Shown in pieces: positions 16,910-25,572 of a DNA stretch of 64,000 nucleotides. Made by a program: the position numbers and the translations under genes. The first letter of the stretch is position 1. Every line of letters begins with the position of its first letter. This DNA is from Candidatus Gastranaerophilales bacterium (GTDB lineage: Bacteria > Cyanobacteriota > Vampirovibrionia > Gastranaerophilales > Gastranaerophilaceae), in the NCBI GenBank assembly GCA_944324305.1, contig CALUVV010000001.1, positions 248,001 through 312,000 of the forward strand. The letters run 5' to 3'. The notes under the pieces were generated by a model. That model searched no databases. It had not been told where the DNA came from and saw only the letters and a list, made by a program, of their open reading frames with translations.

Positions 16910-17629
16910 CTATTTAATACGAAATACAACGTTTGCAACAGCCGTAACCTTTTTATCTATTGTGGAAGTGTCATTTATTCCCATATCCGATACGTTAGTT
17001 GAGTCAACCGGAGTTATTTGAAACACGCCCATGTTAACGGATTGAATTTTGCCGGGTTTATTTCTTGTTGCTTTTAACATTGCGGAAGCCCTATTTTTTG
17101 CATCTGTTGTTGCATCCTGCAAAAGTTTAACTTTCAAATCGGAAAGCCCGGAGTAAAAATACTCTGTACTCATCACGTTTACATCTACACCTTTATCAAG
17201 CAGGCTTTGAATATCAGTCGATATATTTTTTATTTTTTGAACATCATTTGATTTAATCACTATTTGCTGTGAGAGATTATAGTACGCGATATCATTTGTC
17301 ACATTTCCGTTAGGGGTGTACTTATAAGAATTATATCCGTTAGAAGCTTTTACGTCAATGTCGGTAATCCCCTTATCCTCAAGATATTTCATCACAACGG
17401 GCAATTGAGATTTAACCGTATTGTATGCAAGCTGTTTATTAGGTTTCCTTGCGGCAATTTCAAATTCAAGTCTTGCGGAATCTGATTTTACAACCTGATA
17501 AGCAGAACCGGTTACGGTAATTTTATCCTTAGACATTGCGCCCGTTCCTGCTTTCACGGCAAGGATTAAGCCCAGTGAGAGAATAACGGCAAACCAGACC
17601 AACTGGAATTTCTCTAACTTTTCAAACAT
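16910..17629 (-). CDS. SIMPL-domain (DUF541) protein
   Basis: 239 residues from the ATG at 17629, preceded by AAGGAG; a GTG two codons earlier is less well spaced. An N-terminal signal anchor (residues 9-28) puts the protein in the periplasm or envelope. The rest is the SIMPL fold: KITVTGSAYQVVKSDSARLEFEI at the start and the ATTDAKNRASAML helix near the end. Family members such as YggE are linked to oxidative stress tolerance; the biochemical role is not settled. Confidence 0.85.
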   Translation of the reverse strand: MFEKLEKFQLVWFAVILSLGLILAVKAGTGAMSKDKITVTGSAYQVVKSDSARLEFEIAARKPNKQLAYNTVKSQLPVVMKYLEDKGITDIDVKASNGYNSYKYTPNGNVTNDIAYYNLSQQIVIKSNDVQKIKNISTDIQSLLDKGVDVNVMSTEYFYSGLSDLKVKLLQDATTDAKNRASAMLKATRNKPGKIQSVNMGVFQITPVDSTNVSDMGINDTSTIDKKVTAVANVVFRIK

Positions 17630-17700
17630 ATACACACTCCTTTTTACAATAAACTGAAAATTTATATATCACATTATAACCTATATTTTACAAAAATCAA

Positions 17701-17729
17701 TTGCGCAGGTGAAATTACCATGGTACAAT
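17701..17729 (+). promoter_or_regulatory. Promoter of glutamate dehydrogenase gene
   Basis: TTGCGC at 17701-17706, a 17-base spacer, and TACAAT at 17724-17729. The ATG at 17756 lies about 20 bases past the expected start of transcription, with GCGGGG as a modest ribosome-binding site. Confidence 0.5.
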
Positions 17730-17755
17730 TTGTTTACAAAAAAAAGCGGGGTTTT

Positions 17756-19108
17756 ATGAATAAATATTTACAAAAAGTTTTAAATGAAGTTAAAAATAAA
17801 GATAATACGGAAAAAGAATATATTCAGGCTGTTGAAGAAGTTTTGTCAACAATAGAGCCTGTAATAGAGAAGCATCCCGAATATGAAAAAATTGCCCTGC
17901 TTGAAAGAATGGTAGAGCCGGAAAGATTAATTTCATTCAGAGTGCCTTACGTAAAAGATAACGGGCAAACCGTAGTTCACAGAGGTTTCCGTGTACAATT
18001 CAGCAGTCTTATAGGTCCTTACAAAGGAGGTTTAAGATTTCATCCGAGCGTAAATCAAAGCATTATGAAATTTCTGGCTTTTGAACAAATATTCAAGAAT
18101 GCTTTAACAGGGCTGCCGATAGGCGGCGGCAAAGGCGGAAGCGATTTTGACCCGAAAGAAAAATCTGACGGTGAAATTATGAGATTTTGCCAGAGCTTTA
18201 TGACCGAGCTTCAAAGACACATAGGTCAGGACGTTGATGTTCCCGCAGGCGATATCGGTGTCGGAGAAAGAGAAATAGGATACCTGTTCGGTCAGTATAA
18301 AAGAATTAAAGATATTTATGAAGGCGGAGTTCTTACGGGAAAAGGCCTTTCGTACGGTGGTTCTCTTGCAAGAAAAGAAGCTACAGGCTTCGGGCTTATC
18401 TATTTTATGAGAGAAATGCTCAAACATAACGGCAGTCAATCTCTGGCAGGAAAAACCGTTACAATATCAGGAGCGGGAAACGTTGCAATATACGCCTGTC
18501 AAAAAGCAGCTGAATACGGAGCAAAAGTTGTTGCAATGAGCGATTCTAAAGGCTGTATTTATGACAAAGACGGAATAAATCTGGATTTAATTAAACAGAT
18601 TAAAGAAGAAAGACGCGGAAGAATTTCCGAATACCTTGAAGCGCGTCCGCAGGCGCAATATTTTGCCAGAGAAAATGAAGATTCCCCGATTTGGAATATT
18701 AAAGCTGACATAGCTCTTCCCTGCGCAACACAAAATGAGCTTACTCTGAATTCAGCAAAAAAACTGGTTGAAAACGGTGTTATCGCAATAGGTGAAGGCG
18801 CAAACATGCCTTGTACAAAAGAGGCAACGGAATATTTACTTGCAAATAATATTCTTGTAGCACCCGCAAAGGCAGCAAATGCCGGCGGAGTTGCGACTTC
18901 TGCCATAGAAATGAGCCAGAACAGCATGAGATATTATCTGACTTTTGAAGAAGTTGATAAAAAGCTCGACAGTATAATGGTTAATATTTTTAATTCATGC
19001 AAAAATGCCGCGGAAGAATACAACCTGGGCAATAATTATGTTGCAGGTGCAAATATCGCGGCATTTACAAAGCTTGCAAAAGCTATGGAAGCTCAGGGAA
19101 TTGTTTAA
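17756..19108 (+). CDS. gdhA: NADP-type glutamate dehydrogenase
   Basis: Interconverts 2-oxoglutarate plus ammonia and glutamate; cytoplasmic hexamer. About 450 residues, as for the hexameric bacterial enzymes. Visible segments: GPYKGGLRFHP with the catalytic-region lysine, GLPIGGGKGGSDFDPK, the GDIGVGEREIGYLFGQYK block typical of the NADP family, the nucleotide fold GAGNVA, and the PAKAANAGGVATSAIEM end motif. The start at 17756 (MNKYLQKVL) matches the family; the in-frame ATG at 17720 overlaps the -10 region. Confidence 0.94.
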   Translation: MNKYLQKVLNEVKNKDNTEKEYIQAVEEVLSTIEPVIEKHPEYEKIALLERMVEPERLISFRVPYVKDNGQTVVHRGFRVQFSSLIGPYKGGLRFHPSVNQSIMKFLAFEQIFKNALTGLPIGGGKGGSDFDPKEKSDGEIMRFCQSFMTELQRHIGQDVDVPAGDIGVGEREIGYLFGQYKRIKDIYEGGVLTGKGLSYGGSLARKEATGFGLIYFMREMLKHNGSQSLAGKTVTISGAGNVAIYACQKAAEYGAKVVAMSDSKGCIYDKDGINLDLIKQIKEERRGRISEYLEARPQAQYFARENEDSPIWNIKADIALPCATQNELTLNSAKKLVENGVIAIGEGANMPCTKEATEYLLANNILVAPAKAANAGGVATSAIEMSQNSMRYYLTFEEVDKKLDSIMVNIFNSCKNAAEEYNLGNNYVAGANIAAFTKLAKAMEAQGIV

Positions 19109-19542
19109 AATAAGCTGTTAATCCTTTTAGGCGAACAAGCTTCGGGATCTTTTTTTGCAAATTTATACTTATTATATTTGCAATACTCGTTTATTATAAG
19201 CCTGTAATTTTCAATTTCCCTTTTATTCATAGCGATGGCAAAATTTGCTTTCAAGATAGGATACTGCTCTTTATAGCTTTCATCCACATTATTAGAAATC
19301 GGGAAAATAGTATCCAGCATTCTCTGCCTGTCAGATTCATATAAAAGACAGTTATTTCTTAAATAATTTGAAAATCTGTTATCAGATTTAAAGTTTCTTG
19401 AAAGTCTGATACAAGTTTCATGCTGGTATTGATGACTTCTTGCCATTTCTTTGAAAGCATTTCTTTTTTCATTTGTATTGCTTGCAGCCAAAACGCCGTT
19501 TGCAAACAGTAATAGAGTTAATATTAAAATAAATTTCTTCAT
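19105..19542 (-). CDS. Exported hypothetical protein
   Basis: 145 residues with a Sec signal peptide (MKKFILILTLLLFANGVLAA) and a helical mature part with four cysteines and many Arg/Asn. The end overlaps the convergent gdhA stop by four bases. No domain recognised. Confidence 0.6.
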   Translation of the reverse strand: MKKFILILTLLLFANGVLAASNTNEKRNAFKEMARSHQYQHETCIRLSRNFKSDNRFSNYLRNNCLLYESDRQRMLDTIFPISNNVDESYKEQYPILKANFAIAMNKREIENYRLIINEYCKYNKYKFAKKDPEACSPKRINSLF

Positions 19543-19562
19543 AATATTTTATAATAATATAT

Positions 19563-20867
19563 TTAACAAGCTATGGCAGAAAGTTTACATTCATTAATAC
19601 AAGGAATTTCAATGCTGTAATTATTATAATTGGATTTTTTACTTTCCACGTTAATTTTACCGTTATGCGCATTGATAATCTGCTTTGCAAGATATAAACC
19701 CAAACTGCTGCCTACCTTATCCATCTTCTCGGCAGATGTAGTATACATTCTGAACATATTTTGTATTGTCTCGGATGTAACATAAGGACTTTCAAAACCG
19801 AGTGATATAAATACATTGTTTTCTTCATTTTGCTTTCCGATTTCACATACAATTTCAGTGTCCTCGTATGCATTTGAGACACAATAGTTAATCAGGTTTT
19901 CAAAAGCTTTTTTCATCTGGTTTTTATCCGCATATAGCGAAACAAATTTATCTTTAGCCTGAACCTTTATACGAATATTTTTATGGTGCATATCTTTATA
20001 AGATTTAGCGAAGCATTCGTCAAGCAGCTTCAGCATATGAATTTTTTCATAATTCAAAATAATATCGTTATTTTCATATTTATAAGTAGCAAGAATTGTT
20101 GAAAGCATATCATACATACAATAGCAGGAATCAAGCGTAAGATTAAGAATTTCTCTCTGCCCGTCATTAATCTTGCCCATCTTTTCATTTACAATAAGCT
20201 CAAGAGCTCTGATTTGCGCAAGTGTAGGTATTTTCAAATCATGGCTTAATGTAGAAATATATGTTTCTCTTTGTTTTTGAGCATCTCTTTCCGCATCAAT
20301 ATTTCTGCCGAAAACAATAAAACCTTTGACATCTTCTTTTTTGTCTATAATAGGCACCTTTCGAATTCTGAACCATTGTTGCTTGCCGTTTTTGAGTTTC
20401 ACATGTTTGTCAGACACGAAAGTTTTTTTGTTTTGAATAATAAGGTTGTTTTCTTCTTTGATTAATTCCATGGTATCCCTTTCAAATACATCTAAAGACA
20501 GTTTCCCGAACTGCTTTTCACCGGTTATATCGAAAAATTTTAAAGCTTCCGTATTACCGGTTACAAACCTATAATTTTTATCAATTATAAGGGCAATCAG
20601 GGGTAAATTATTGATAATAGAAGTAAGATGTGCAGAACTGCATTCTATCTGGTATTTCAAATGATTTTCTCTTTCTTCGTATTCCTCTGAAAAATGATGT
20701 CTGTACATACTAATTACAAGAAATACATTAAGAGAATTACAAAGCAGCGATAATCCGAATACAGGCAGGGAAAACTTAAAATTTGCTATAGCACAAAGAG
20801 TAGTACTTACAATTGTTGTGAGCAGCATGCAATATAAGAAATTTTTAAGAGTTGCCCTTCTGAACAT
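19563..20867 (-). CDS. Orphan membrane PAS-domain sensor histidine kinase
   Basis: 434 residues behind GAGGAAAGT. Two membrane helices (about residues 8-30 and 33-53), a linker, a PAS domain (about 85-190), then a HisKA dimerisation domain with the phospho-acceptor His209 in STLSHDLKIP. The ATPase domain is recognisable by NLINYC (N box, relaxed) and GSSLGLYLAKQI (G2 box), but I see no clean DxGxG G1 box, so catalytic strength is uncertain. No response regulator is adjacent. Expected to autophosphorylate in response to an unknown signal. Confidence 0.82.
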   Translation of the reverse strand: MFRRATLKNFLYCMLLTTIVSTTLCAIANFKFSLPVFGLSLLCNSLNVFLVISMYRHHFSEEYEERENHLKYQIECSSAHLTSIINNLPLIALIIDKNYRFVTGNTEALKFFDITGEKQFGKLSLDVFERDTMELIKEENNLIIQNKKTFVSDKHVKLKNGKQQWFRIRKVPIIDKKEDVKGFIVFGRNIDAERDAQKQRETYISTLSHDLKIPTLAQIRALELIVNEKMGKINDGQREILNLTLDSCYCMYDMLSTILATYKYENNDIILNYEKIHMLKLLDECFAKSYKDMHHKNIRIKVQAKDKFVSLYADKNQMKKAFENLINYCVSNAYEDTEIVCEIGKQNEENNVFISLGFESPYVTSETIQNMFRMYTTSAEKMDKVGSSLGLYLAKQIINAHNGKINVESKKSNYNNYSIEIPCINECKLSAIAC

Positions 20868-20966
20868 ACTTTCCTCTATTTCTAATTACATGTACATACT
20901 AAATTAATATGCCGAAAAATACATTACCCACATGTGCAATAATCAGATAATAAGAAGGATAATTTG

Positions 20967-21851
20967 TCATTTACATTGACATTTTTTCTTGCTTACGGGG
21001 CTGCCAAAAATCAGCCTCAGCCCGCCGAACGGCTTTTTCATGGTACAATTCAGCCCTGCAGTCATTTCATCAATATTACATAAAATTCTGTTCATCTCAT
21101 TTATAGTACAACCTATTTGAGGAATAGTTTTGTTAAATTCATTAGTCATAAGTTTGACATTACGGGTAACAACCTGAACATTTTTAGCGGTAGAATCCAT
21201 TCTTTGTTCTGATAATGCTCCGTCAATATTACCTGTAACATCGCTGACATTTTCAGAGACTTTTACAAAATTTGAAGTACTTTTGCTCAGGTCGGCAGAT
21301 GCTTTAACCACATTAGGTTTAACATCACCTGCCATTGAGTTCAATGTCCCGAATAAATCTCCCAGAGTTTGAATTGTAATATTAAGGTTTTTAATAGTTT
21401 CTGCAGCATCAGCCTTCATCGCTTCAAGAGATTCCGGATCCTGATTTGCCAGATAAGTATCAAGCTCTACCGTAGTTTTACCTGAGATGCAGTCGCCGTC
21501 TTTAAGATAAAATATAGAAGGGTCTTTGGGATAAACTAAATCAATATAATCAAATTTTCTGTTCCACCTGTTGCGTTCTTTTTTCAAATTGGCAGAAATA
21601 TTTATGGGAAGTTTCAAATCATGCGGGTGAAGCTCCATAGTCACAATTGTAGTCGTGTAAGTTTTATTCGGATGCACTTTAACAACACGTCCTATTTTAA
21701 ATCCGTTATAATATATCGGAGCTCTGTCGTGAAAAGGCCGCAGGTTTTTGAATTCCGCTGTAACGTAAGTATTAGTTTTATATATGTAGTAAGCGGCTCC
21801 TATACCTAAAAGCACCGCAAGTAATATTAATGATTTATACAAATTGTTCAT
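20967..21851 (-). CDS. MCE-domain (MlaD-like) lipid-transport protein, orphan
   Basis: 294 residues. An N-terminal membrane anchor (residues 7-25) is followed by an MCE domain (about 30-120; FKNLRPFHDRAPIYYNGFKIG resembles the MlaD core) and a helical tail (about 135-260) like those forming lipid-conducting tubes between inner and outer membranes. No permease (MlaE) or ATPase (MlaF) gene is adjacent. The C-terminus is cysteine- and lysine-rich (KKKCQCK). A -10-like TAGAAT at 21859-21864 lies seven bases before the ATG. Divergent from the gene at 21923. Confidence 0.82.
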   Translation of the reverse strand: MNNLYKSLILLAVLLGIGAAYYIYKTNTYVTAEFKNLRPFHDRAPIYYNGFKIGRVVKVHPNKTYTTTIVTMELHPHDLKLPINISANLKKERNRWNRKFDYIDLVYPKDPSIFYLKDGDCISGKTTVELDTYLANQDPESLEAMKADAAETIKNLNITIQTLGDLFGTLNSMAGDVKPNVVKASADLSKSTSNFVKVSENVSDVTGNIDGALSEQRMDSTAKNVQVVTRNVKLMTNEFNKTIPQIGCTINEMNRILCNIDEMTAGLNCTMKKPFGGLRLIFGSPVSKKKCQCK

Positions 21852-21922
21852 ATTAGAAATTCTATTTTATGTAAAATCAAAACACATTCCCGAACAGGTT
21901 AATTTTATAGTATAATATCTTT

Positions 21923-22387
21923 ATGGAAGAAAATAAATATTCTCAAAAAGCCGCAAGCTTGTTCACAGAAGGTTATAATTGCGCACAGTCGGTATTTTGC
22001 GCATTTTCGGACGAGTTAGGAATTGACTTTGAAACAGCATTAAAACTCTCTTCATCTTTCGGCGGCGGAATGGGAAGATTACGCGAAGTGTGCGGAGCCG
22101 TAAGCGCAATGTTTATGATAGCAGGTTTAAAATACGGTTACACGTCACCGGATGATGATAAAGTTAAAGCAGAACACTATACAAGAATACAAAAACTTGC
22201 GGAAGAATTCAAAAAAACGAATAATTCAATAATATGCCGCGAACTTTTAGGGCTTGATATAAAAGAAAATTCGCCTATACCTGCAAAAAGAACCGAACAA
22301 TATTACAAAGACCGTCCGTGTGAACAGTTGGTAAAGGAAGCAGCATATATAATAAGTAATTACATAAATTCAACAAAACATTCATAG
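21923..22387 (+). CDS. C_GCAxxG_C_C family redox protein
   Basis: 154 residues. The family signature is present: EGYNCAQSVFCAF, GGGMGRLREVCGAVSAM, and later cysteines ICRELLG and RPCEQLV. Members are small cytoplasmic proteins thought to bind a cofactor or act in redox reactions; the precise role is unknown. TATAAT at 21911-21916 sits six bases before the ATG with no ribosome-binding site, so the mRNA is probably leaderless. Confidence 0.85.
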   Translation: MEENKYSQKAASLFTEGYNCAQSVFCAFSDELGIDFETALKLSSSFGGGMGRLREVCGAVSAMFMIAGLKYGYTSPDDDKVKAEHYTRIQKLAEEFKKTNNSIICRELLGLDIKENSPIPAKRTEQYYKDRPCEQLVKEAAYIISNYINSTKHS

Positions 22388-22482
22388 TTCTTTTTGTAAC
22401 AAAAATATAAAGATGATAAAATTAGCTTCCCGTATATAACTTTTATAATATAATTATTTTGTTACATTAGCTGATTTGATAA

Positions 22483-22510
22483 TTGTGTAAGATTACTCTG
22501 ATGCTACAAT
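22483..22510 (+). promoter_or_regulatory. Promoter of GH13 gene
   Basis: TTGTGT at 22483-22488, a 16-base spacer, and TACAAT at 22505-22510; the gene has an ACGGGAGG ribosome-binding site before ATG 22539. Confidence 0.4.
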
Positions 22511-22538
22511 AAAAAATAAATAACGGGAGGCATTTCTT

Positions 22539-24581
22539 ATGAGAAAGCTAATAGCAGGATTACTTGCTTCACTTCTTATATTTAACACTACGGCGTCTGC
22601 GTCATATGCCGTAATTGAAAATTTGGGAATAAGACAATCTGTACTGGCAGAAGAGAATTCAATAATACCGCTTAAACTTGAAAAAGAAATAAAAGCCTCT
22701 CTTGCAAAAGTTTACGGCTCGGAAAATGTTGAAATAATATATTCCAATATTCTGGCAATAGCAAAGAAAGCTAAAGAGGAGCGTTCATCAGCTCTTATAG
22801 AAGAAGATTTGAAAAGACCTTCAGACTGGTATAAAGACGAAGTAATTTATATGTTTTACGCAAACCACTTCGGCGTAAAAAATCCCGATAAAACAAACAC
22901 TTTCAAAGATGATATACACATGCTTGATTATTTAAAGGGATTAGGAGTAACAACGATTTACATACTTCCTTTTGTTGACTCTCCAATGGAAGATGCAGGA
23001 TTTGATATCAGAAACCCCAGAGGTATAAGACAGGATTTGGGCGGAATGTTTGAATTTCAAAAATTCATATCAGCTGCACGTGAAAAAGGATTTAAGATTA
23101 AAGCGGATTTAGTGTTAAACCACCTTTCAGACCAGCATGAATGGTTCCAGTCGGCTTTGAAAGGAGATACTTCAAAAATAGATTACTTTGTCGTAAGAGA
23201 ACAAATGCCTGAATACACAAGATACAAAGATCCCAAACTCGGCTGGGTTGCGGAATATAAAGAAGCTAACGGAAAAACTTCAAAAAGAAGAATTATCTTC
23301 CCTGAAATAACAGAAAATAATTACAGAAAAGTAACGATTAACAAAAAAGATTATTATTTCTACCATACTTTCTATCCCTTTCAGCTTGACATTAACTGGA
23401 AAAACCCGAAAGTATTGTATTATAACCTTGAAACAATAGCTTTCTGGGCAAATCAGGGAGTAGATATTTTCAGAATGGACGCAATTCCTTACCTGATTAA
23501 AGAGGACGGAACAAATGCTGAAAACCTTGAAGAAACCCACAGAATTATTAAAATTTTAAGCGCGTTTATTCAGGCAGTTGCGCCGCGTTCGGTCATTCAG
23601 GCAGAAGCATGCCAGATGCCTAACAAAATCCTGCCTTACTTCGGAACGGAAAGAAAATTTAAAGAAAACATCAAAGACGAAGAAAAAGAAATTACAAGAA
23701 CGGATGAAGTGCAAATTGCTTACCACTTCCCGTACATGCCTGCAATATGGGCATCACTTGTTACAGCAGATAACAGTTATTTCTGGAAAGCATACAAACA
23801 GACCCCGCAAATTCCTGATACTGCATCATGGGCAATATTTTTAAGAGTACACGATGAACTTACTCTTGAAATGGTTAATGAAAAAACAAGAGAAATTCTC
23901 TTTGAAGATTTAGCCCCGAAAGGCGCAGCATTCAGAAAAGGCTTCGGAGTAAGCGGAAGAATGGCAAATTTCCTTGATAATAACCCTGACAGAATAGGAA
24001 TGGCTTTTTCAATTCTTATGTCGCTTCCGGGTATTCCGATTATTTATTACGGGGATGAAATCGGCATTCAAAACAACTTTGCAAACGCAAATAAAAGTGC
24101 AAAACTTCGTGAAGCAAAACAGAAAAAAGACAAAGATGTTAAAAATAAAGTTAAAATGCTGAGCTATTTTGACAGCCGCGACATTAACAGAGGTCCTATT
24201 ACCCAAAAAACTTTTGAAGATGCCGTTAACCACAAAGGAACATATAACAACAGAGTATATGAACGTGTAAAACAGCTTATAAAAGTAAGAAAACAATATC
24301 CCGTAATCACAAGAGGTTCATTTGTCGAGCTTAAAACCAAATCCCCTGAAGTGTTTGCCTACGTAAGAGCAACAGACACGGACAGAGTTGTCGTAATAAA
24401 TAACCTTTCAGACAAAAAAATCAAAGCGACCGTAGTATTTACCGATGATAACTTCGGGAAAAAAGAAAAAGATATTTACCTGAAAAACTTACTGACAGAT
24501 AAAATGGTACGTGCAAGAGTTGAAAATAAAGAGCTGACAGTAAGATTAAACGCTTACGATGCAATGTGGCTGAAAATGTAG
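22539..24581 (+). CDS. Exported GH13 alpha-amylase-family enzyme (trehalose synthase-like)
   Basis: 680 residues with a signal peptide (residues 1-24, ending ASASYA), a helical segment to about 85, then the GH13 barrel. The catalytic triad is visible: nucleophile Asp314 in FRMDAIPYL, acid/base Glu356 in QAEACQM, and Asp439 in RVHDELTLEM. HDELTLEM and GIPIIYYGDEIG resemble trehalose synthase and related GH13 enzymes, although the usual Asn before His-Asp is Val. The final 80 residues form the C-terminal beta domain. Probably acts on alpha-glucans or maltose outside the cytoplasm; the true reaction is not determined. Confidence 0.85.
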   Translation: MRKLIAGLLASLLIFNTTASASYAVIENLGIRQSVLAEENSIIPLKLEKEIKASLAKVYGSENVEIIYSNILAIAKKAKEERSSALIEEDLKRPSDWYKDEVIYMFYANHFGVKNPDKTNTFKDDIHMLDYLKGLGVTTIYILPFVDSPMEDAGFDIRNPRGIRQDLGGMFEFQKFISAAREKGFKIKADLVLNHLSDQHEWFQSALKGDTSKIDYFVVREQMPEYTRYKDPKLGWVAEYKEANGKTSKRRIIFPEITENNYRKVTINKKDYYFYHTFYPFQLDINWKNPKVLYYNLETIAFWANQGVDIFRMDAIPYLIKEDGTNAENLEETHRIIKILSAFIQAVAPRSVIQAEACQMPNKILPYFGTERKFKENIKDEEKEITRTDEVQIAYHFPYMPAIWASLVTADNSYFWKAYKQTPQIPDTASWAIFLRVHDELTLEMVNEKTREILFEDLAPKGAAFRKGFGVSGRMANFLDNNPDRIGMAFSILMSLPGIPIIYYGDEIGIQNNFANANKSAKLREAKQKKDKDVKNKVKMLSYFDSRDINRGPITQKTFEDAVNHKGTYNNRVYERVKQLIKVRKQYPVITRGSFVELKTKSPEVFAYVRATDTDRVVVINNLSDKKIKATVVFTDDNFGKKEKDIYLKNLLTDKMVRARVENKELTVRLNAYDAMWLKM

Positions 24582-24604
24582 AGCACAGCCGCTCTACCCG
24601 CCAT

Positions 24605-24823
24605 TTAAAACTTACAATTTATAATTTCTTCAACATCGACACCCAGTGCCTGCGCTATTTTATATAAATTTTTAATCTTTATATTATTTATTCCTCGTTC
24701 AAATGTGCTTACGGAATTTAAATTTAATCCGGCATTGAATGCTAATTCTTCTTGAGATATTCCCTGCTTTAATCTTAAATATCTTACACTTTGTCCTAAC
24801 TTAAATAGAATTTCATCTCTCAT
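24605..24823 (-). CDS. Small XRE-family DNA-binding regulator, divergent from a pilin gene
   Basis: 72 residues, one helix-turn-helix domain (YLRLKQGISQEELAFNAGLN, then NSVSTFERGINNIK). Same size class and layout as the regulator at 4042: both point away from a pseudopilin gene less than 100 bases away. TAGAAT at 24830-24835 ends six bases before its ATG, so its own message may be leaderless and its promoter overlaps the putative operator zone. Likely represses the pilin and itself (inference). Confidence 0.86.
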   Translation of the reverse strand: MRDEILFKLGQSVRYLRLKQGISQEELAFNAGLNLNSVSTFERGINNIKIKNLYKIAQALGVDVEEIINCKF

Positions 24824-24840
24824 ACTTATATTCTAATTGC

Positions 24841-24895
24841 TTGACAAATTGTTTACTAATTAATAAAATATGATTACTAATAGTTTATTAGTAAT
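24841..24895 (+). promoter_or_regulatory. Pilin promoter with perfect operator palindrome
   Basis: A near-consensus promoter: TTGACA at 24841-24846, 17-base spacer, TAAAAT at 24864-24869. Just downstream, ATTACTAATA (24873-24882) and TATTAGTAAT (24886-24895) form a perfect 10-base inverted repeat with a 3-base centre over the expected transcription start. A further TTTACTAAT half-site lies at 24852-24860 in the spacer. This is what an operator for the adjacent XRE repressor should look like. Confidence 0.72.
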
Positions 24896-24909
24896 ACAAA
24901 GAAAGTATT

Positions 24910-25566
24910 ATGTTTTTTAATAGTTTTATAAGTTTTCAAAAAAAAGGCTTTACGCTTGCAGAAATTTTAATAACGCTTGGTATAATTGGAGTTGTCTCAG
25001 CATTAACACTGCCTGCAATTATTAACAACACACGGCAGAAAGAACTGTTAACAGCTTTAAAAAAGAATTACTCAGTTCTTCAGCAAGCCCTAATATCAAT
25101 GAGTGAAGAAAATGGAGATATAATTCTGCCTGATACATTCTCCGGTCAAGAATTCGGTAATAATTTAAAAAATTATTTAAATTATATACAATATTGCGCG
25201 GCAGATGGCTGCATTTCAACCGGAGAAACATCAAACTATTACAAAAAATATAACAAAAAACCGACAAATACTAATTTGTTTGATGACGGACAAATAATAC
25301 TTAACGACGGAAGTCTTATACTTATTGAGCATGCTACAGCCGCACCAAATACTCTTTACATTTCGGTAGATGTTAACGGCTATAACAAAGGACCAAATAT
25401 TTGGGGAGAAGATTTATTTACATTTCAACTGATAACAAACGGAAAACTACTGCCTATGGGTGCAGATGGCACGTCTTTTACAAGTACATCAATATACTGT
25501 TCAAGAACATCTGACAATCCATATAACGGTATTGCCTGCACATACAAAACCCTAGCAGGAAATTAA
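24910..25566 (+). CDS. Type IV pilin-like (pseudopilin) protein under an XRE regulator
   Basis: 218 residues. The leader MFFNSFISFQKKG ends at the prepilin site before FTLAEILITLG, with Glu at +5. The mature N-terminal helix is followed by a globular domain with cysteines (QYCAADGC) and the shared C-terminal motif VDVNGYNKGPNIWGEDLFTF. An AAAGAAAG site precedes the ATG. Probably exported and assembled or used as a minor pilin; control by the divergent XRE protein is inferred. Confidence 0.85.
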   Translation: MFFNSFISFQKKGFTLAEILITLGIIGVVSALTLPAIINNTRQKELLTALKKNYSVLQQALISMSEENGDIILPDTFSGQEFGNNLKNYLNYIQYCAADGCISTGETSNYYKKYNKKPTNTNLFDDGQIILNDGSLILIEHATAAPNTLYISVDVNGYNKGPNIWGEDLFTFQLITNGKLLPMGADGTSFTSTSIYCSRTSDNPYNGIACTYKTLAGN

Positions 25567-25572
25567 AAAAGC

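Noticed and set aside
23280..24296. Open frames on either strand inside the GH13 gene
   Set aside because: They overlap an intact, well-matched enzyme and have no start signals.
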